Shown one piece after another: positions 52,001 to 63,250 of a stretch of DNA of 64,000 nt; position 1 is the first letter of the stretch; each line of letters starts with the position of its first letter. Source of the stretch: Burhinus oedicnemus (lineage: Eukaryota; Chordata; Aves; Charadriiformes; Burhinidae); the NCBI GenBank assembly GCA_008921705.1, contig VFFE01007605.1, positions 3,912,120 to 3,976,119 on the forward strand, in the 5' to 3' direction. Below the pieces are notes generated by a model, which worked only from the letters and a program-made list of their open reading frames with translations, made no database searches and was not told where the DNA came from. The position numbers and the translations under genes are program-made.

Positions 52001-55000
52001 GGGGCATTAAGCCATTACAAGCTCCCTTCCTTCAACGTGCCAAAAACCTGCTGCCAGCCAGCAATGACAGGATATTAATTGTGCCTTCCACTATCCCCAT
52101 GGTCAGAAGGCAGTGGTGATTTATCGCTTTGCAGGAAAAGGATGTGACATTCACAGCTTCTGACACAGAAGTGGAGGAAAGCACTCTGGGTCAGGGGACA
52201 TTTGAGGCCTATTTAACCCCAAAACTCAAAGGAAAGCTGTGGTAAAGCAAGCAAAGTGATAAAAAGTGATACTGTTGTCAGAAGCAGGACAAAACATTTT
52301 GCAAAATTCAGACGTCCCTTAGAGGGATGCCAGCATCAGTTTCCAGTGATTAGCTAGCTAATCTGGTGTAGGCACCAATGGAGTCAACCACATGGAGGTG
52401 ACAGTCATGTCCATGGTGGCTTTGGACACACCACCGGCCAGAGGACTGCCAGGGACCAGCTCAGCAGTGGAACCAAAGCCTGAATCCACAGCATAACCCA
52501 CGAGCGGAACAGAAAGACTTACTTATCCATCCTCCCCCTCACTGCAAGACTATTAAAATCCCAATTTTTTCATCAGCATCCTATCTGATTACCTGGCTGT
52601 CTGTAAACAGACGGGTTTTCCCTTCCGAGTGCCCAGTTCATCCTCTTTATTTCATTCAATAGTGCTGCTGTCTCGCCTTTTGTACATCACGGGTCACGGA
52701 AGTTGCAAATACGTTACAAACATTGGATTGCCATTATTGGCAGAATGAAGCAGAAGGAGCTGGTGGTGAACAGTAGAGGGTTTTAATTCAGTAATAGCTA
52801 AGGCAAATGAATAACTGCAGAGAGAACTGCACTAAATGCAGGTGCTGCAATGGAGGGACATGGGGACTCAGGGGTGAGATGTGATTTTCAGGGTTTGGGG
52901 TACAGAGCCTGCAGGCTGGTTATAAAGGCAGCTGAGGAAAATAGTGGGAAACTTTAAACTGAAATTATTCCAAACCCAAGAAACTGAGTCACTGGTGGAT
53001 TTGGAAACTCCTTGAGAAGGGAAATGGCTCTTCAGCTTAACCTGGAATTTGCCATCAGACAACACGTGCGGAACCGTGCTCTCACACCTCATTTTAGCAA
53101 TAATGAATAACTTGAGAAACTGGGAAAACAAGAACTAATTATACACTAAGAGAAGGGAGGACACTGTACAATTGGAGTAGGAATACCAGGCCAGACTGGA
53201 AAGGAGTTGGGACTTGGTAACAAATTCATCCTTCAAGTCGTCCCCTCTTTGCCAGACCCCAAGCCCAACCTCTTGTCTGTAAAACACTCGAAAAGAGGTC
53301 ATGGCCCAGGAGCAGCATTCCTTCCCCCTGGCTCTAGCTTACTTTTGCTGTCCTAATTGAGTTTTTGTGCTGAAAATACATTTCTTCCAGAGGAACAAGA
53401 AAAGGGTAGGACAAATCCTGGCTGCTTTCCAGGAAGCTCTAGTCATTTCAACCTCATCCTGAGATTTAGACCCTAAAATGAATTATAAATGGACCAATTC
53501 TGCACTGCTTAATGGAGGCTTGTACAAGGCAGAGTGGGGATTCCAGGTCTCCTGCAAGCTGGGACAAAAGCCTTAGAGGTACCATGTGTCTCATAACTCG
53601 GGAAAAACTTATTTAGGATTCCTTATCAATAAATTCAAGGTGCCCACCAGCCAAATAGTCTTATTTATGCTGGATTAAGCCCAAAATATGTCCACTAACC
53701 CATGTGGAGGGAAGGAGGGAAAAGAGAAACCAGGCTGCAGTAAGAACTTTGGGGGTCTGGAGAGAGGGGCTGTGGTGAACCCCACTTTGATTTTTAACCA
53801 AATCCAAACATAGACGGGCAAAGGAGACCTATGAAAAGACAGGGAGAGCTTGAGCTCTCTCTTCTCTTTCCAGGACACTTGTTGAGCTGGGTTTAATCAA
53901 CATCCCCAGAGTTTTGTCGCCCAACAGGACCATTTGGGATGGGTGAGGGCACTGGCAATATGTCAAACAGGGCTGCATCTTTTGCCTGAATCCCTCAGCA
54001 CTTGTCATTCCCTCAAACTTCTGCCAGATCTGTGAGGCCAGCACTTCAGAAATAATCATGCATAAGTTATTCAGCCAAGGACAGCTGCCCATCATGCGGG
54101 ACTGGCTCCTTTTCTCCCCGTTTCAGCAGCTGCTGAGGAAGGACAAGCACCAATCTGCTCTTTGCTCACCAAAACTCTCCTTGCTCAGTCCAGATGACTT
54201 TGCACCCCACGTAGGGGTTATGACATTTAAACCTTCTCAATGCACGTTACATAGAGACAAAGGAATGAGCTGTATTGCATCACGTGAACTTTACAACCAG
54301 AAAAATCAAGCACATGTCGGTACCGCTGCAATTTCATCCGCTCTCTGGTCTCCACAGCATATGGTCTGATGGTGCTATTCCACTTGCTGTCCCTGGGAGA
54401 GCAGTTTGAAACGGAGAGAAATAGCATGGTACATTTGAGTTTATGGGGTATTAAAAGGGCTACAGCGAATGGTAGCCAAGGCGCCGAAGTGAATTATTTA
54501 TAGTGCAATTGCACTTTCTCCTAAACTACCCTTCAGATGGATCAGGCCTCGGACATTCACATTATGGTCTTGTTAAATCCAAAGAAGCCAAGGCTGTATC
54601 CAACAACGCAGATACCCCAGTTTTACATTAAATTGCGTTCAGGTAAAATTCCTTCAAAGTTGCACTCTGACAATGACATTAGTCAGTTCTCGGGTTAGGG
54701 GCAGACACAGATTTTACACAAACCTCCCTTCATCTGATTTTTTTCCCCTTTTTTGGGTGGGATCTCCTAACGTACCATGATCTCTGTATTTTCAAAATGT
54801 TAGGACAAAACCAGACTCCGTTTCTTTCCCCGGCAATACTGAATGTAAGAGTTAGCCAAGGGATCTCTTTGAGCTCAGGTACCAGCTAGGTCCATGAAAA
54901 TCTAATTTGCACAGGAAAATGGCACCAGTTCTGCACTGCAGAGCGCTGCAGTGATTTGCTGCATCACTTCTATGCTGTTGCCATGTAGACCTTGTGGTCT

Positions 55001-56741
55001 GCAGGAAAAAGCGTTAGCCTTCCCAGGCTGGCAGTGAAGCTTTTCAGCTAGAGGAGACCTCCGCTAACTGATGCAGAGCCCAGACACTGCTCAGCACCCC
55101 ACGGAGCCCTCTTTTTTTTGTGGATAGAGTTTGCTTTAGCCAGGCTGGAAGGAAAAACAAAACCTAGGAAATTAATCAGGGCTCTCTGTGACAAAAGTAC
55201 TACAGAAAAGGGATCAGAACAAACCCTTAAGCATAGTCAGGCTACTATCCTCCAGGAAACACTTATAGTAAAGACTTACTTTTTAGCCTACATTTTCTGT
55301 GCAATTACAGCTGGTAACGGGTTGTCTCCCAGCCCTGCAGGCAGGTGTTTTGGATCCTTTCTTTGGGGCGCAGTTTCATGGTTGGAAGAGGCTAGATTGC
55401 ATGGTTGGATTTTGGAGCAGGGCTGGAAATCACCACTGCCCTCCTGTACAAAACCCCGATGCCCAGCTTGAAGGACGTGAGCAGGACGTTGGCCACCCAG
55501 GCTCTTGTGCTACGGAAAGACGGTACCCTGCTACTCCTGGGGACGAGCAGCCGCTCTGCTGCCCGCTCCTCCTCTGCCTTGGCCATAAGTAAGCCGAGCA
55601 GAAATACTGTCTCAGCAGCAAACTAATGGGTACATATTTTTATGAGACTTGATAGCACTTTAATTGATTTTATTGCAATTTATGGCATTTGCATAATGAT
55701 GTGAGTCAATACGAAGATAGTGAAGCAGGAGGTTATAAAAAGCATTTCAGAGTCTCATTCTCAGGGAGCTGAGTCCCATCCCAGTATTTTAACATTTCTG
55801 TTTTCTTATTTTTGGTAACACAGTTGTTTTGCATAACTTTCTGAAGCAAGTATCAGCATTCTGACAATGTGCTGACAATAGCGTCGGACAGCACTACCTA
55901 GGAAATATCTGATATCATCAACTGATTGAATTAAATCTCTAATTACAGGATTTTTAAATGAAGGAATCAATTTTACATTGTTAAATCCCTCTATCAAGGA
56001 CTTCTCAGTCAAACCAACAATCTTGCTTAGCTAATGGTCACAGAAGACATGCCACTTGTTCAGGCCAATTCATTGCATTGCTCCATTTTTCTTTGCTTTC
56101 CCTGTTTAAGCGGTTGCAGCCAGCAGAAGCATTGCCACCACCCTGCTCCAGTCAAGCTGCGTGCCTCCACCAGCACTGCTCTGCAACTTAAACTGTGCTC
56201 TTCCACCAGGGACACAGGCCATCTTTCCATCCAAACACCCAAAGATGATTAACAGGCCAATATTATGACATAAATGCAACTAAAGAAGTTATCTGTGAGC
56301 AATTCCTTAGATTAAACATTATGGAAGAGCTTATATGTTGAATCAGTGTAATGGAGATCCACTTGAATGGTAGACTTGGAGGTAAGTAAATATAAGATTA
56401 TCATCATTACCAGAGGGGTTTTTTACTAGCACTGAGGGCACGGCAGTCGTGATCTATAACTGCATTAAAAGCAGCACTCAGTAAACAAAGCTTGGCCAGC
56501 ATCATGCAAAATGACTGCTGTAAATGGGAGTGTTGCCCACAGCCACCTCACCTGATAGACCTTCCTACCTCAGCAAAAATTGAACAGCCCCGTGAAGGAT
56601 CGGTTTCCATCGCACATTACAATCCACTGGCTTCATTCCATTCACTATCAACAGGACTAAACCAGGACATTTTTCATGTTTTCCTAATGGACTCGAACAA
56701 ATGCACATTGTTAGAATGAGAATTCAAGTTGTAACAAATAC
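49035..56741. other. Unique non-coding DNA, no gene seen
   Basis: Single-copy sequence. A small CpG-containing GC-rich patch lies at about 51417-51492 and another GC-richer stretch at 49250-49440, each too short for a CpG-island promoter call. Open frames are at most 117 codons with no recognisable domains. The 55640-55760 patch holds a POU octamer and TAAT motifs (see findings). No transposon or RNA gene was recognised. Confidence 0.6.
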
Positions 56742-56791
56742 CCAAAAAAAGCTGTAATTAATGCTACCAAAAAAAAGCTGTAATTAATGCT
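56742..56791 (+). repeat. 25-bp tandem duplication
   Basis: Two adjacent copies, each a CC, seven or eight A, then GCTGTAATTAATGCT. They differ by one base in the A run. The duplication doubles a TAATTA homeodomain-type site. The high identity suggests a recent event. Confidence 0.88.
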
Positions 56792-56853
56792 TTTTAAGAA
56801 ACTCATGGAACTAATTAGACTACCTTTCAGCAGAAAACATTACATCTTGATAT

Positions 56854-56887
56854 ATTATTATTATTGTTGTTGCTGTTATTATTATTT
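56854..56887 (+). repeat. (TTA/TTG)n trinucleotide repeat
   Basis: About eleven trinucleotide units, mostly ATT with a central TTG/TTGCTG interruption. A simple imperfect microsatellite that yields a meaningless Tyr/Cys run when translated. Confidence 0.85.
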
Positions 56888-59800
56888 ATCAAATATCATC
56901 TTTTCTAGACCCTCCTGCTTCTCCGGATCTTGTTCCACGTACATCCAACAGCCCATGTTTTTAGTAAACTTTTAGTACTTTGAGGCCACATATAGCCTGG
57001 GGATTTCTATTTTAATACCAGCAACTAAAGAAATTAAAGTAACAAAACATGAAAGAAGACGTGGGAATTAATCAAGTCTAAATCAAATCCAAGTCATTGT
57101 TTGTTTATTCAAATGCATAAATACTGGTTTGGTGCCAATAATAAACTGGTAGCAGCTAGAATGTGGCATTCTTTGAAAGTAAAAGAAGCAAAATCAAGCC
57201 TGTCATGGTAGAGTCTTTTTTAAGTTCCTTCATAGCTAGAATGACACCCAAGAAAACAATGCGTGTGATCACTAATCCATGGTTTGCTCTAATGGTAAAA
57301 TATCATGTTACCACTTTCCCTAGTGCTGCAACAGCATCAGCTGGGCAGCAAAAAGTTGTCAAAAAGCACAAAACAAGTCTCATGATATCCACAGGTGAGA
57401 GGAGGGGGGCAGAGGGACATCACACCCCCACTCTGGGAGCAGGAACGGGGAACAGCACAGCCCATCAGCGACCCTATGGCTCCAGTAACTCCCCAGAGAA
57501 CACCCCAGGCAAAGCCCAAGCAGGGACTCAAAGGGACCCAGCAGCTGTAGCTGGAGGGGGGACACGTCTCAGCCCACCGTGCGGCCGGTCACACAGGGGA
57601 CGACATGCAACACCTCTGTTCTAGCCCGCTCACCCTCTTCTGTTCTTGCAGCTTCATGTGGCCAAAGGCTGCCCCAAATAAAGTTGCCATCTTAATTAAT
57701 TACAGAAATTGAGTGAAGCCCAGAACTAATTCTAGTCAATACTTGGACATTCTTTCAACTGACAGTCCAAAACTACTTTTAATTTAATAATTCTCACAGC
57801 AGCTGTGCTATCTCAATAGGTTTCACTACACCCCTTTTCCAGATGAAAAGCACACGGGCAAATAAAATGAAGTCACAATCCCCCATACGCCTGACTTCAG
57901 GTTAGGTCATTTGGCAGAAGCGTAGCCAGAGAAACCCTGACCAAGAAGGAGGGACAAATCCAATCCACAGCCCTGAGATGGGAGCAGTTCTCCTTCCTGT
58001 CCCCTCGGAGGGGACAAGAGACTCAAGTCATTCTGTGCTACGATTGGTGTGCATGTACTCTGCAAGATAAAATTACATCTACAGATGGTCGAGACAAAAA
58101 AACACAGCTAATTTTAGCTTAGACAGAACCTTGTGTATGTATCTGGGGGAATAAAATTAGACGCACTTTATGTACTTTCTAAATTATCAAGAAGAGTTTA
58201 CTCCGTAAATAAATATCAGCCAAAACCTAATTTTATGCTCTATACGATGCAGTTCAGTATTTAGGTTTCTTCATGAAATATCACAAGTAGCAAAGAAGCA
58301 TATTTCTTTTTGTACATCTACACAGACACATTTAGAGCTGGGTATTTTTTGTCTATCTTGTAAAATCCCATTATCACACAGTAATGTGTCCCTAGTACCC
58401 TTTATAGATTATTTTTCTGCTTTTCCAATTCTGTTAAATAATTAGTGGTAATTGCCCTAAGCAAATGGTTACCAAGCAATCCAATACTGGCAGTAAGCAA
58501 TTTGTGTTTTTGAGATGCCCTTGTCTTCACATGTTTGTGTCAGTGGAGCCCAGAAGAGGACAGCCAATACGAACACCTACTGCACCGCTCTCAAGATCCA
58601 TGGAGGCAATTAGCAGGAGGATTTGTATAAAAGCCTACAGGTTTTGGTATAGGTGTCACTGGAGAAAACAAGAGCAGGAGGGTTGGGGTGAAGGATGGGG
58701 CTGCCCAGCTCTGCTGTGCTCTGTACCAGGCGCTGCCGATGCCAGGGAAGAGGCAGAGACACCATCGTCCCGTGCTGCCTGCCAGGAGTTGGTGGGTTGT
58801 CCTCCATTCCCAAACCTGCACCGGGTGGGGTCAGGGAAGCTAACAAGTCTGTGGACAAGAGCAAACAAGTTGGTAGGTAAGAGCAGAGAAAAGACCATAC
58901 TCTTGGGAAGCAAGTCTACAAGGGGCATCTGCAAGAGAACATCTGCAGAAGCGACAAGGAGGAGGACAGCAGGAAGAGGCTGTATCTGGAGAGAGCCGCT
59001 TCTCATCCTTCAGCATAAGGAACAGCTGAATTTTCCAAATCAACCAGGAAAGCTTCCAGCCTACATAGTTATTTCTCAAAATACCAGATTCCCTGTTAAT
59101 GACTGAAAAAGCAGTGCCGTGGTTCTCCTCTGCATACCTATCTCTTGTTAGTCTGGAATATTTTAGTCTAACATTTTATAGTACTTGGGCAAGTTAAAGA
59201 TAAAAACAAATCGGTAGCTTTTAGCCAGAGTCCAAATGCGCTGTGCTTACCCCAAACACACTGAACCACCGAAACCTGGTATGTGAAGAGAAAGCCAGAG
59301 GTTTATTATGTGTGTGGCATTGCCATTCTGCACATGGTGCACTGGCTCCCGATTACGCAGCCCAGGACCGACTGCCTTGGCTGTTTGAAGAGTCCGTATG
59401 TTCATTGTCAAACATCTGAGATACTCAAGCCTGCTCCTTGGAGTAACAACAGAAAAATAATGTTAAAGGCTATCGAGTCTTTATGTCATAGCATACAATG
59501 CAAGAAATTCAGGCTTACCTGGAATACCTCTTCTCTGGGACTAATTATTTTTATAATGGACAGTGATCTTCAGGTTGACTCTCAGCAGTCAGCGGGTGTG
59601 AATGGTAAGCACAGCCTGTTACACTCCAGACAAAAGGCAATTTGCAGGTTTTACACAGTGGTATGCAGAATAATGATACTATTTACGCTATTCAGTACCT
59701 TTCATATGAATAATTTGAAGTCCTTTGCAAACAGTAACTCTTAAAAATCCCTCATATGGGACACTTTGCCTTCCCTTTACCGATACATGAGGCAAAAGCT

Positions 59801-60713
59801 GTGTTCAACTTCTTCTAACAAGGCTGCTGAAAGTGATGGTGTCCCCGCTGCAATGAAGTTGTGATGCCAAAACGTGGCTCAGGCTCCCAGGACAACTTTT
59901 AAGATAATGCATATCCTTTCATTTATCACTATCATTTTATTTCTTAATTCCGCCATACTATCACGTATTTCATGATCACTTTTTCCAGGTGTGCAGTTCT
60001 CCTTTTCATACATTTTACCAGTTTACTAGAACATATTAGCACTATTAGTACTTACATAGCCTGGATTTTCAGCACTGCCCTGTGCTACTCTAATTTATGT
60101 TTTGACCCTTCAGCTCTTCAGAGATGAAAATCAAAACCTTCTAAATCTACTGAATAAATTACTGTCTTTATAATAAAGATATGACTAATATAATTCTAGT
60201 CAATTCAGAAGTATTGCTCATGGCACCGCTTCTGGATAAAAATAAATGTTCAAACAATTTCATACTTAAGCAGAGCAATATCTCTGTGATGCATCATCCT
60301 GGATCCACATAATTCTGAAGTAAAACTCAAGTATATTTTAAAAGACCTTTTTCTCATTTCTCTTATATGTAAAAGTCTCATCACTCATGCATGCACAATC
60401 CCTGTAATTGCAGATGTGGCATTGTGTTGCTGTTTTGACAGCATATTCTAAGCAATTTTTCATTCTCAGGGAGGTTTTTTTATTTTTTTTTAAGTAAGAC
60501 AAACCTAATAACCCATTATGCATTGCTTCTAGCAACATCCAAAATACTCAGTGACAATTAAAGGGAAGATCTCTCCCAGCACCACAGCGGCACTCACCAA
60601 GGTGGAGATGCCCAGGTGGGAACGACCTGCCCTAAGACAACCAGCCCCGCAGCCTTCCCCGAGCTCAGATCCCACCTCAAGGGCAGAGCAACTGCAGCGC
60701 TGATCAAGACAAG
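56888..60713. other. Unique non-coding DNA, no supported gene
   Basis: Single-copy sequence holding the longest open frame of the window (213 codons, 58465-59106, plus) and two of 153 codons (57163-57624 and 59283-59744). None shows a signal peptide, recognisable domain or plausible homology, and overlapping open frames exist on the other strand, so I do not annotate them as genes. A 71-bp splice-bounded segment at 57324-57394 is discussed in findings. Confidence 0.55.
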
Positions 60714-60714
60714 A

Positions 60715-60741
<27 letters not shown>
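60714..60741 (+). repeat. A28 homopolymer
   Basis: Twenty-eight uninterrupted A, preceded by about 150 bp that is noticeably GC-richer than the flanks and followed by AT-rich unique DNA. The arrangement resembles the tail of a processed retrocopy, but no parent gene is recognised and no clear target-site duplication is visible. A plain poly(A) microsatellite is equally possible. Confidence 0.85.
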
Positions 60742-60745
<4 letters not shown>

Positions 60746-61847
60746 AATCTGTGTGTGAGTCTCTTCCCCACAAACAGACTCTTAGAAAATATTTTCACTG
60801 GCTGTGTTTTTCTGAAGTTATTAGACCACCCAAGATCTTTGGCTGAAATGTTCAAATTTGGGTGCTAAACACAGTTCAATTGCAGATTTATGTTTAAATA
60901 AATGGCCTCACTTTTTAAAAGCTAAAACCAAGAGATTTCAGAGTTACATTGAAGGGTAGCATTTAAGTGAGAAAACAGTTTCCCTTAGCATTTATTTTTT
61001 GCCATTATTGTAAGCATTCTGCAGGAAGGGGTTTTGTTCTTGGCATAATGATATTTAATAAACCATAATGTCACTAATTTGCCTAGGTTTCCAACGAGGC
61101 TGGTCTGAAAAGCTCTATTCCTTTATTCCTGCATTTTATTAATGAAATAAACTTTGTTCTTTCCCTGTCGTCTTTGCTGGGGTCTTTCATCTGCTGCTCA
61201 GCTATTCTTGAGCTTTTCAGCCCATTTCATAAGCTGCAATATAGACGTTGCCAGATCAAAAAACGCTGCATTATCACCTCCAATTAAGCAATCAGGCTAA
61301 GTGAACTCCCCAGGGAACAGGAGCCTCTTTAGATCACTCAGCCTGGTGGCTCTGCTCCCTTCAGCTTTAAATTTTCATTTCTGCGGTTGCCACAGGCAGT
61401 TATAGGGACATTACACTGGACAGAAATATTGCCATGGGGTACCCCAGCCAGCTGCCGGGGCAGGGGGGATTGCGCAGCCCTGCAAGACCAGCCCAGCTGG
61501 AGGAAACCCACGGTAGGTCACAGCTTCTTCTCCAACAAACCCACACAACCAGACTATCCCAGTCCTCCACCAATACATAAACACCTACAGCTGGAGAGTT
61601 TTGTATGCGCAGCACTGAGCTTGGTTTGAAATATTAAGCCACGCAGGAGCAGCACGATGGGATGCACAGCGATGGGGAAATGTGAAGCCTTTAGAAAACC
61701 ATTGCTGGTCTCCAAAGGTCTCCAGCCACCGGACAGGGCAACTGCTGACCCCTCTGGCAGTGGGAGAAGGCTTCTGGGCAGGGTGAGAGCCAGCAACAAG
61801 CAGCCAGAAAATGCAATATTCCAGTCAATGGCAGTCTGGGGGATTTT

Positions 61848-61878
61848 TAAATAAATAAATAAATAAATAATAAAAAAA
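61848..61878 (+). repeat. (AAAT)n microsatellite
   Basis: About five AAAT units followed by an A-rich tail. No retrotransposon body precedes it. Confidence 0.88.
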
Positions 61879-63237
61879 GAAAGTGTTTTAAATCTCATTT
61901 TTAACATGGCCTTCAAAAGGGATCTCCTCTCTGGGGATTCGCCCCACACAGACACTAGAGAGGAGCAGACACCGCATCTTGACTTCTACCATGGGAAGGA
62001 AAAGGGCAGGCGAAGTGTAGCACCAACAACAATGATAACATGCTGCAATCGAGTGTTTAAATCATACTTTAACCCTAAATAATTAATTGGGCTCGGAACT
62101 GGATAACCAGAGGCGAGGTGCCATGGGACTGGTGCCCAGCCCCGGGGAAGACATCTGCCCTTTGCAGAAAGGAAAAACTATCCTTTACAGTGACCAGAGG
62201 GACGGGAGCCTTCTCCCTGCAGCAAGACCTGATGTCTATCTTGGTTAATATCTGAATTTCTTTCTGTTAAGTGCTCACAGGGCTACGCTGGGGATGCCCC
62301 CACCCAGAGAACACCCAAATACACCTTGCGCTTTGCCCCCCTCCTCTCCCCAGGGATGGCAGCACCCGTGTCTGACCCCGCTCTCACGGCAGGCAGCTTC
62401 CTCTCTTTAATAGTAGCTGGGGGTTTAAATATCCCAGGGCTTTCCTTTGTAAAATTTATAAAACGCCAGTTGAAGTGCCATTCATGTTGAAAAGCTGCCT
62501 CTCTCCATCAAGGCTCCTTGGACTAAACACAACAATATAACAAACATTGGCCATTAATAATTGAGAAAAACTCCTTTCCTGCATGTTATTTTTCATCAGA
62601 ATGGTGTGTTATTAGTTTATAGATATATATTTTTTAGCTGAAGGCTTTTTTGGCAGCAATTTGGCCTTCACAATAATGGACTTTACTGTATGTAAAGCCT
62701 TGGAAAAATAATGTTTTTGAGAGAGGCTCAATAGTGAATGAATCCGGTTTGGAGAGGGAATTTGCTTTACAGTGAAATAGAAAAATAGTGCCATCTTTTG
62801 GACTAACTGGCTCTGCCAGCATCCTGGCTGGGCAGTGAGACGTCCAAAACCGCTTGCCACCTCAGTGGTTGGATTTAGGTCTGGTTATTGTCTCAAAAAG
62901 TCTCATTTTTCCTAAAACCACAATAATTTCTGGATTCAGTAGATATGCAAAGGAAAGAATATTTATCCTGGAGGTCAGGGCTCTGCTCTTCAGTCTCCCT
63001 GCCATGCTCTGCTGCATCCTTACTTGTACCTTGTACGGGTACGTGTTTGTGTACTTGAAAAGCACCGCAACAATGGGATATCAAACTTTTCCCCTGGGAT
63101 CTCACTTAATTGAGATTCCAGCTGTAAACCAAAAGGGCAAATACCCTGAGTTCCTGAGCAGCATAGAAAGACTAACAGCTGTTTTACAAGCATTTTCAGC
63201 AAAAACCACTTATATTAAATACAGTCTGAAGTTTTTT

Positions 63238-63250
63238 CCTCTCTCTCTCT
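63238..63250 (+). repeat. (CT)6 microsatellite
   Basis: Short pyrimidine dinucleotide run, followed by a TATA-rich stretch to about 63268. Confidence 0.75.

Noticed and set aside
56303..56382. Segment ending in a consensus GTAAGT donor
   Set aside because: The upstream acceptor is weak and the only long frame stops just before the donor.
57163..57624. 153-codon open frame, Lys/Thr-rich at the start and Gly/Pro-rich at the end
   Set aside because: Composition changes with local GC content rather than like a protein. No recognisable domain. Only the small splice-bounded part is kept as a finding.
59283..59744. 153-codon open frame
   Set aside because: No recognisable motif and no promoter or splice context.
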